Made by a program: the position numbers and the translations under genes. A stretch of 12,458 nucleotides of DNA from CAZEUZ01 sp964515805 (GTDB lineage: Bacteria; Pseudomonadota; Gammaproteobacteria; Pseudomonadales; Cellvibrionaceae): positions 1 through 12,458 of the forward strand of contig CAZEUZ010000074.1 in NCBI GenBank assembly GCA_964515805.1, written 5' to 3'. Shown here piece after piece: positions 7,274 to 12,458 of this stretch. The stretch's first letter is position 1. The number at the start of each line of letters is the position of its first letter. Under the pieces are notes generated by a model. That model did no database searches. It was not told the DNA's origin and was given only the letters and a program-made list of their open reading frames with translations.

Positions 7274-7302
7274 GTGGCAATTCGGTGAATTAATGTTATA
7301 TT
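7272..7302 (+). promoter_or_regulatory. Candidate extended -10 promoter for hfq-hflX
   Basis: TGTTATATT (7294-7302) is an extended -10 (TG, one base, then TATATT, five of six matches). A poor -35, TTGTGG (7272-7277) or TGTGGC (7273-7278), lies 19 or 18 bases upstream. Transcription would begin near 7309 and give an untranslated leader of about 135 bases. E. coli hfq is also served by promoters of its own besides read-through from miaA. Confidence 0.4.
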
Positions 7303-7345
7303 TAAAAGCTTACCGTATGGGCATTTGATTAGAGAGCGCTTTTTA

Positions 7346-7363
7346 AGCTAGCGTTGGCTAGTT
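7346..7363 (+). other. Hairpin in the hfq leader
   Basis: AGCTAGC (7346-7352), loop GTTG, and GCTAGTT (7357-7363) form a seven-pair stem with one G-T pair. No T-run follows, so it is not a terminator. It lies about 80 bases before the hfq ATG and may shape the leader RNA. Confidence 0.3.
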
Positions 7364-7445
7364 GTCTCCGGCCCTTTAGTTTATAAATCAATGCAACGTT
7401 CAATTTACACGCCATAATAACTACATTTTTCGAGGAGAATAAATT

Positions 7446-7691
7446 ATGTCAAAAGGGCATAGTCTACAAGACCCTTATTTGAACTACCTGCGCAAGAGGC
7501 GGGTACCGGTTTCCATCTTTTTGGTCAATGGCATTAAGCTGCAGGGACAGGTTGAATCTTTCGATCAGTTCGTTATCTTGCTGAAAAATACAGTCAGTCA
7601 GATGGTCTATAAACATGCGATTTCAACAGTTGTTCCGTCTCGTCCAATACCAACGGATGAAATCATGTCTAATGGAACTGATACTGATTGA
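7446..7691 (+). CDS. hfq: RNA chaperone Hfq
   Basis: Hfq forms a hexameric ring that pairs small RNAs with mRNAs. The Sm core (residues 7-66) is nearly identical to E. coli Hfq. It has Q8, F42 and the YKH motif (55-57) for proximal-face U binding, and I30 and K31 with F25 (Tyr in E. coli) on the distal A-binding face. The rim patch reads RKRR (16-19), whereas E. coli has RRER, so the acidic residue at 18 is replaced by arginine. The C-terminal tail is only about 15 residues and acidic at its end (D72, E73, D79, D81), giving 81 residues in all against 102 in E. coli. GAGGAG (7432-7437) is a strong ribosome site eight bases before the ATG. hflX follows after 28 bases. Confidence 0.98.
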   Translation: MSKGHSLQDPYLNYLRKRRVPVSIFLVNGIKLQGQVESFDQFVILLKNTVSQMVYKHAISTVVPSRPIPTDEIMSNGTDTD

Positions 7692-7719
7692 GGTAGAATG
7701 TAAGTTAAAAGGATAGCGA

Positions 7720-9033
7720 TTGTTTTTTAGTCGTCCCGACGCAGGTGAACGGACTATTCTGGTTCATCTGCAAGTTTCAAATCGTCACATAGACGCCGTT
7801 AGTAACCCCCAAGAATTTGAAGAACTGACATTGTCTGCCGGTGCAGCGCCGGTACACAGTTTGTCTGTGCGCATGTCCAGCCCTCACCCGAAGTGGTTCA
7901 TAGGCTCCGGCAAAGTGGAGCTGCTGCAGTCGATGGTACAGGCCTATACTGCGGATTTGGTTATTTTTAGCCATGCACTTTCTCCTGCACAAGAACGTAA
8001 TCTGGAGCAACAGTTACACTGTCGTGTGTTAGATAGAACGGGTCTGATTCTAGATATATTTGCACAGCGGGCGCGCACTCACGAAGGCAAACTGCAGGTA
8101 GAGTTGGCCCAGCTTCGCCACATGTCGACTCGATTGATTCGTGGTTGGACGCATTTGGAAAGACAAAAAGGCGGTATAGGTCTTAGAGGTCCGGGTGAAA
8201 CTCAATTGGAGACAGATCGCCGTTTGTTGAGGGCGAGAATCAAATCCATTGAAAAACGTCTCGATAAGGTGCGGAAACAACGTCAGCAGGGCCGTCGGTC
8301 GAGATTGCGGGCGTCGTTGCCCACCATTTCATTGGTTGGTTATACCAATACCGGCAAGTCAACATTATTTAACCGACTGACTCAAGCAAATGTTCATGCA
8401 GAGGATAAATTGTTTGCCACTCTGGATCCGACCATGCGACGAATAGATCTGCCGAACGTCGGCGCTGCAGTGTTAGCCGACACAGTGGGCTTTCTCAGCC
8501 ATCTGCCACACCGACTGGTGGAAGCATTTAAAGCAACTCTGGAAGAGGTTAGCGGCGCCAGTTTGTTGATTCACGTCGTCGATGTCGCTAGTGATGATCG
8601 TCAAAACAGAATGGACCAAGTTGCCTCGGTACTCGAAGAAATAGGCGCCGATGAACTACCAAAGCTTGTTATTTTCAATAAGATTGACTTGTTGGAAAGC
8701 TTAGTTCCTCGCATCGAACGCGATGTATCCGGAAAACCGGTCGCTGTCTGGGTTTCAGCAACAACAGATGCTGGCATTGATCTATTGATACAGGCACTAA
8801 GTGAGCGTTTGAGTAATGATATGGTAGATGCAGAATTACTGCTACCCGTTAGTTTATCTCGTTTGCGGGCGCGACTTTATCAACAAGAGGCAGTGATTGC
8901 CGAGACGCATTGCGAAGATGGCTCGAGCAAGCTGGCGATACGTATTGCAAGGCCTGATCTATTTCACATATTGGCGGCTGAAAGCCTGGCCATCGATAAA
9001 CTGCAATGGGTGGATTTCAATCCCATGCACTAA
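7720..9033 (+). CDS. hflX: GTPase HflX, ribosome-splitting/rescue factor
   Basis: HflX binds the 50S subunit and splits stalled or heat-damaged 70S ribosomes, acting in the cytoplasm and on the ribosome. The 437-residue product (E. coli 426) has the N-terminal HflX domain with HALSPAQERNLE (85-96) and the glycine-rich linker GGIGLRGPGETQLETDRR (151-168). The G domain follows: G1 GYTNTGKST (207-215), G3 DTVGF (254-258), G4 NKID (320-323) and G5 SAT (346-348). A C-terminal domain ends the protein. The start is TTG at 7720: AAGGA (7709-7713) stands six bases upstream, and the resulting N terminus (MFFSRPDAGERT) matches that of E. coli HflX. No later ATG would keep this conserved N terminus. It is likely co-transcribed with hfq. 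Confidence 0.97.
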   Translation: MFFSRPDAGERTILVHLQVSNRHIDAVSNPQEFEELTLSAGAAPVHSLSVRMSSPHPKWFIGSGKVELLQSMVQAYTADLVIFSHALSPAQERNLEQQLHCRVLDRTGLILDIFAQRARTHEGKLQVELAQLRHMSTRLIRGWTHLERQKGGIGLRGPGETQLETDRRLLRARIKSIEKRLDKVRKQRQQGRRSRLRASLPTISLVGYTNTGKSTLFNRLTQANVHAEDKLFATLDPTMRRIDLPNVGAAVLADTVGFLSHLPHRLVEAFKATLEEVSGASLLIHVVDVASDDRQNRMDQVASVLEEIGADELPKLVIFNKIDLLESLVPRIERDVSGKPVAVWVSATTDAGIDLLIQALSERLSNDMVDAELLLPVSLSRLRARLYQQEAVIAETHCEDGSSKLAIRIARPDLFHILAAESLAIDKLQWVDFNPMH

Positions 9034-9043
9034 TAAATCGTCT

Positions 9044-9054
9044 ACTGTTACAGT
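9044..9054. repeat. Short palindrome after hflX
   Basis: ACTGT and ACAGT flank a single T (9049), directly after the hflX stop. There is no T-run, so it is not a terminator; it may be an operator half-site pair or chance. Confidence 0.2.
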
Positions 9055-9095
9055 GATAATAATTTGGTAAATGTTGTGGACCATACCGTGCTACG

Positions 9096-9124
9096 TGTGC
9101 CCAGGTTAGACAACAGCGTATAAT
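9096..9124 (+). promoter_or_regulatory. Candidate promoter for hflK-hflC-hisZ
   Basis: A perfect TATAAT stands at 9119-9124 in the 177-base gap between hflX and hflK. The hexamer 17 bases upstream, TGTGCC (9096-9101), is a poor -35, so activity may need an activator. Start of transcription would be near 9131, about 80 bases before the hflK ATG. Confidence 0.38.
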
Positions 9125-9210
9125 AGTGGCTCCAAGTTTGTTAGAATTCCAAATCGGTTATTATTACAATCACGAAGTTATTTGTTTGAAAAAATTGACG
9201 GAGAAAATTT

Positions 9211-10374
9211 ATGGCCTGGAATGAACCGGGTGGCAACGATCAAGACCCCTGGGGCGGAAAGCGCAAGAGTAACAATGGCGATGGTCCCCCCGATCTCGAT
9301 GAGGTGCTAAAAAACTTTCAAAACAAAGTCAACCAATTATTTGGTGGCAAGGGCAGCAATAACAATGCCAATGGTGGTTCCGGTTTTTTTTCGAGTGGTC
9401 TAATGATTTTGGCTCTGCTAGTGGCTTTTGCTCTACTAATATTTAATTCTTTTCATATTATCGATGAAAAGGAAAGGGCTGTGGTATTGCGTTTGGGGGT
9501 CTATAATGACACCAAGAATCCCGGTTTTCATTTTATTCTTCCCATAGTTAACAAAGTATTCGTCATCAATACGACTGAGATTCGCGATTACAGTACGGGC
9601 GGACTGATGTTGACGGAAGATGAAAGTATTGTCGAACTCCCCGTAACCGTTCAATACAATATTGCCAGCGCCAAAGACTTTGTGCTTAACGTCCGCGATC
9701 CTATTATTAGTTTGCAACATGCTACCGACAGCGCGCTACGCCATGTCGTCGGTTCCAGTGAAATTGATCAAGTGCTGGGCGAAGGGAGAAATGTACTGAG
9801 GGAGGAGTTGCGTACGCGTCTGCAAAGCTATTTAAGAAATTACCGCACTGGCATTAATATTGTCGAGGTCAATATCCGCAAAGGTGAACCGCCCTCAGAG
9901 GTAAAGGCCGCATTCGATGATGTGATTAAAGCTAAAGAAGATGAAGAACGGCTAAAAAACCAAGCACAAGCTTATGCCAATGAGATCGTTCCGGTAGCTA
10001 GAGGTGCCGCCCAGCGCGCCATGGAAGAGGCCAATGCCTACAAAGATAGGGTGGTCGCCAAAGCAGAGGGTGAAGCAGATCGTTTCAATAGTATCTTAAA
10101 GGAATACAGCAAGGCCCCTGAAGTTACCCGCGAACGTCTTTATTTGGATGCTATAGAACAGGTCATGTCCAATAGCACCAAAGTGATGGTAGATGTAGAC
10201 GGTGGTAATAATTTACTTTATTTACCTTTGGATAAGCTTATTTCTCAACCGGAAAGTCCAACGCCAAACAGCCGGACTAGTACATTATCGCCGGATGCCG
10301 TTCGTCAAGTTACTGACAACGTTATCCAACAGTTACAGAGAGATAGTCAATCTCGTCGTAGGGAGATTCGTTAA
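9211..10374 (+). CDS. hflK: HflK, subunit of the membrane FtsH-regulating complex
   Basis: HflK and HflC form a large membrane-anchored, periplasm-facing cage around the FtsH protease and modulate its choice of substrates. The 387-residue product has a cytoplasmic glycine/asparagine-rich N-terminal part (1-58) with MAWNEPGG at the start, as in E. coli. One transmembrane segment (about 61-82) follows, then an SPFH/band-7 domain beginning at HIIDEKERAVVLRLG. A long charged alanine/glutamate-rich helix with coiled-coil character spans about 235-300. A basic, glutamine-rich end finishes the protein. Length is somewhat below E. coli HflK (419). GGAGA (9200-9204) a few bases before ATG 9211 supports the start. 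A run of eight Ts (9384-9391) encodes the beginning of the membrane segment. hflC begins one base after the stop codon. Confidence 0.97.
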   Translation: MAWNEPGGNDQDPWGGKRKSNNGDGPPDLDEVLKNFQNKVNQLFGGKGSNNNANGGSGFFSSGLMILALLVAFALLIFNSFHIIDEKERAVVLRLGVYNDTKNPGFHFILPIVNKVFVINTTEIRDYSTGGLMLTEDESIVELPVTVQYNIASAKDFVLNVRDPIISLQHATDSALRHVVGSSEIDQVLGEGRNVLREELRTRLQSYLRNYRTGINIVEVNIRKGEPPSEVKAAFDDVIKAKEDEERLKNQAQAYANEIVPVARGAAQRAMEEANAYKDRVVAKAEGEADRFNSILKEYSKAPEVTRERLYLDAIEQVMSNSTKVMVDVDGGNNLLYLPLDKLISQPESPTPNSRTSTLSPDAVRQVTDNVIQQLQRDSQSRRREIR

Positions 10375-10375
10375 T

Positions 10376-11251
10376 ATGTTTGCTAAAAGTGGCCTGTTAT
10401 CAGTTCTGTTAGCCATTGTATTGTTGGGCTTGTCATTGTCGGTTTACATTGTTAACGAATATGAAAAAGCAATAGTACTGCGGCTTGGAAAACTTCAAGA
10501 CGAAAAGCCGGGTCCAGGTATACACTTCAAGGTTCCTCTTTTTGATCAAGTCAAAAAGTTTGATGGCCGAGTGTTGACTTTGGATGAAGGTGCAGAAAGT
10601 TTCTACACCATTCAAAGCAAGCGTTTGCAGGTAGATTCTTTTGCCAAGTGGAAGATTGAGGATCTTGATCGCTATTATGTTGCTACTGGCGGCAGCGAGA
10701 GAACGGCGCGTGATTTGCTATCCACTCGGATTAACAACGGGTTGCGTAACGAGTTTGGTCAGCGCACACTGCATGAAGTTGTATCTGGCGAACGCGATCA
10801 ACTGATGGATGACCTGGTCAAAAAAATCAATGAAACTGCACTCTCGGAATTGGGTATTCATATTGTCGATATCCGAGTGAAAAAAATTGACTTGCCACCC
10901 GAAGTACGGGAATCAGTTTTTGATCGAATGCGCGCTGCGCGAGAAAAAGAAGCCAGGGAATACCGTTCTAAAGGTGAGGAACAAGCTGAAGTAATCCGCT
11001 CGGCTGCCGACCGTGAACAAATTGTTATCAAGGCTAACGCTTATCGTGAAGCTGAACGAATTCGCGGTGCCGGCGATGCCATCGCAACTTCCATCTACGC
11101 CGACGCATATAATGAAAAACCTGAACTCTATTCATTTTTACGCAGTCTCAGTGCTTATCAATCGACTTTCCAGGGTAAGTCAGATGTGCTGCTGGTAGAT
11201 CCCGACAGCGAATTTTTTCGTTACTTGAAGGATCCTCGAGGTGGCGACTGA
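10376..11251 (+). CDS. hflC: HflC, subunit of the membrane FtsH-regulating complex
   Basis: HflC is the partner of HflK in the FtsH-HflKC complex. The frame is open far upstream into hflK, but the start chosen is ATG 10376. GGGAG (10361-10365) lies ten bases before it, and the resulting protein begins with a short cytoplasmic MFAKSG and a single membrane segment (about 6-25), as in the family. The SPFH domain starts at YEKAIVLRLG (29-38). The charged helical region is at about 185-235, and the C-terminal EFFRYLKDP motif (279-287) is typical. At 291 residues it resembles Pseudomonas HflC (about 289) more than E. coli HflC (334). It sits one base after the hflK stop and 18 bases before hisZ, so the three are probably co-transcribed. 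Confidence 0.97.
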   Translation: MFAKSGLLSVLLAIVLLGLSLSVYIVNEYEKAIVLRLGKLQDEKPGPGIHFKVPLFDQVKKFDGRVLTLDEGAESFYTIQSKRLQVDSFAKWKIEDLDRYYVATGGSERTARDLLSTRINNGLRNEFGQRTLHEVVSGERDQLMDDLVKKINETALSELGIHIVDIRVKKIDLPPEVRESVFDRMRAAREKEAREYRSKGEEQAEVIRSAADREQIVIKANAYREAERIRGAGDAIATSIYADAYNEKPELYSFLRSLSAYQSTFQGKSDVLLVDPDSEFFRYLKDPRGGD

Positions 11252-11269
11252 ACTTTTTAATGAGCTAAC

Positions 11270-12458
11270 ATGACTCATTATACTGATCGTTGGTTGTTAC
11301 CTGACGGCGTCGAAGAAATACTTCCCGACGATGCCCAAAAAATAGAGCAGTCACGCCGCCAACTGTTGGATACTTATCAGCTTTGGGGATACCAGTTGGT
11401 TATCCCACCACTACTGGAATTTACCGAATCTCTGCTCACCGGCGTCGGTAATGACTTAGATTTGTTAACGGTGAAAGTGACGGATCAACTCTCCGGTCGC
11501 GCCATGGGCTTGCGTCCCGACATTACACCTCAAACGGCCAGAATAGATGCACACAGTCTCGTGTACGATGGTCCAAACCGTCTCTGTTACGCCGACCATG
11601 TGGTGCATGCGAAGTCAGTTCTGCCACAAGCGGTGCGCACACCTATTTATGCTGGTGTGGAATTATTCGGCGAGGCCAGTTTAGATGCTGATATCGAAGT
11701 GGTTTCACTATTATTACAGTCACTGGCTGACACACTGGATCTCGTTGTTACCATCGATCTAGGCCATGTCGGCATTTACCGATCACTGGTAGAAATTGCC
11801 GGCTTTACTGCGACACAAGAGTCAGAGCTGTTCGAGTTATTACAAGCTAAAGCAATCACAGACATCCAGGCTTGGATTGCTCGGCATGTGGCCGACCAGG
11901 AAATGGCAACTTGGCTTTTAGCTCTACCTAATCTCAGCGGAGATTACACCATATTGGCGCAAGCCCAAAAACAGTTTGCCCATGCGCCAGCAAAAGTATC
12001 AGCTGCAATAGACCAATTAGTTTCGGTTGCTGACATAATTAGTAGGCGCTATCCACAGACTAATATCTACTTTGATTTGAGTGAACTGCGCGGCTATCAC
12101 TACCATACCGGTATCGTTTTTGCGGCCTACGTGCCAGGGTTGGGCAATGCTGTTGCTAATGGTGGCCGTTACGACAGTATTGGCGAAGCCTTTGGTCGGC
12201 CCCGGCCGGCTACAGGTTTCAGTATTGATTTGACGTCTATCATGTCACTGCTAGCTAAAAAAGAAACGGCTTACGGAATTTATGCACCTAAAACAGATGA
12301 TAGTCGACAATCGCAAGCTATACAAAATTTGCGGCGAGCAGGCGAAACAGTGGTGTGTGGTTTTTCCAAACAATCGTTTTCTACAAGCATCCCTCTTCAT
12401 GACAAACCATTTACTTGTGACAGACAGTTAGTTATGGAAGATGGCGAATACAAAGTTA
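11270..12458 (+). CDS. hisZ: ATP phosphoribosyltransferase regulatory subunit, 3' end cut by window
   Basis: HisZ is a catalytically inactive paralogue of histidyl-tRNA synthetase that assembles with short HisG and makes it active and feedback-inhibited by histidine. I translated 396 codons from ATG 11270 to the window end without a stop. The protein begins TDRWLLPDGVEEILP (5-19), a hallmark of HisZ. It has the synthetase-like motif 2 region LRPDITPQTARIDAH (81-95), RGYHYHTGIVF (274-284), and the glycine-rich GGRYDSIGEAFG (298-309). It lacks the anticodon-binding domain, and CDRQL (383-387) near the end matches the usual C terminus, so only a few residues are probably missing. In Pseudomonas hisZ follows hflC and precedes purA; purA would be expected just outside. 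Its partner HisG is at 4153. Confidence 0.96.
   Translation, partial: MTHYTDRWLLPDGVEEILPDDAQKIEQSRRQLLDTYQLWGYQLVIPPLLEFTESLLTGVGNDLDLLTVKVTDQLSGRAMGLRPDITPQTARIDAHSLVYDGPNRLCYADHVVHAKSVLPQAVRTPIYAGVELFGEASLDADIEVVSLLLQSLADTLDLVVTIDLGHVGIYRSLVEIAGFTATQESELFELLQAKAITDIQAWIARHVADQEMATWLLALPNLSGDYTILAQAQKQFAHAPAKVSAAIDQLVSVADIISRRYPQTNIYFDLSELRGYHYHTGIVFAAYVPGLGNAVANGGRYDSIGEAFGRPRPATGFSIDLTSIMSLLAKKETAYGIYAPKTDDSRQSQAIQNLRRAGETVVCGFSKQSFSTSIPLHDKPFTCDRQLVMEDGEYKV

Noticed and set aside
9436..9720. 94-codon antisense ORF inside hflK
   Set aside because: Shadow of the SPFH-domain coding sequence with no independent support.
10202..10375. N-terminal extension of the hflC frame back to 10202
   Set aside because: It overlaps hflK in another frame, would put about 58 extra residues before the membrane anchor, and a good ribosome site precedes the ATG at 10376.
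11270..12458. Histidyl-tRNA synthetase (hisS) instead of hisZ
   Set aside because: The N terminus, the motif 2 region and the lack of an anticodon-binding domain match HisZ; it also sits after hflC as hisZ does in Pseudomonas.

Overview
This window is a run of conserved housekeeping genes from a gammaproteobacterium. GC looks moderate, roughly mid-40s percent by eye. Two blocks point to a Pseudomonadales/Cellvibrionales-type relative rather than an enteric. The first is ibaG-murA-hisG-hisD, with hisG directly behind murA. The second is miaA-hfq-hflX-hflK-hflC-hisZ, with a short HflC and a hisZ after it, whereas enterics have long-form HisG and no HisZ. No mobile element, CRISPR array, tRNA or rRNA was found, and no gap between genes exceeds 300 bases.

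Layout. Positions 1-615 hold the 3' part of a MoeB/ThiF-type adenylyltransferase. It converges on a CaCA-family cation antiporter (yrbG, minus strand, 628-1587). A 185-bp divergent gap leads to mlaC (1773-2435), which stands alone: mlaF, mlaE and mlaD, expected between yrbG and mlaC, are absent, and so is mlaB, expected between mlaC and ibaG. Next come ibaG (2560), murA (2851), hisG (4153), hisD (4779, overlapping hisG by 4 nt) and miaA (6178, TTG start). A 260-bp leader region with a candidate extended -10 promoter precedes hfq (7446), followed closely by hflX (7720, TTG start). A 177-bp gap with a perfect TATAAT box precedes hflK (9211), hflC (10376) and hisZ (11270, running off the right edge only a few residues short of the usual family end).

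How the genes relate. HisG is the short form lacking the regulatory domain and needs HisZ, which is encoded at the other end of the window, so the first histidine enzyme is complete here. HisD supplies the last two oxidation steps. MurA commits UDP-GlcNAc to peptidoglycan. IbaG belongs to the BolA family (iron/acid stress). MiaA, Hfq, HflX and HflKC form the classic RNA-modification, RNA-chaperone, ribosome-rescue and FtsH-regulating cluster.

Nothing here looks like an undescribed system. The points worth a second look are the orphan mlaC with a possible mlaB scrap behind it, the joining of two normally separate conserved clusters at hisD/miaA, the unusually basic Hfq rim with a very short acidic tail, and several start and leader oddities.
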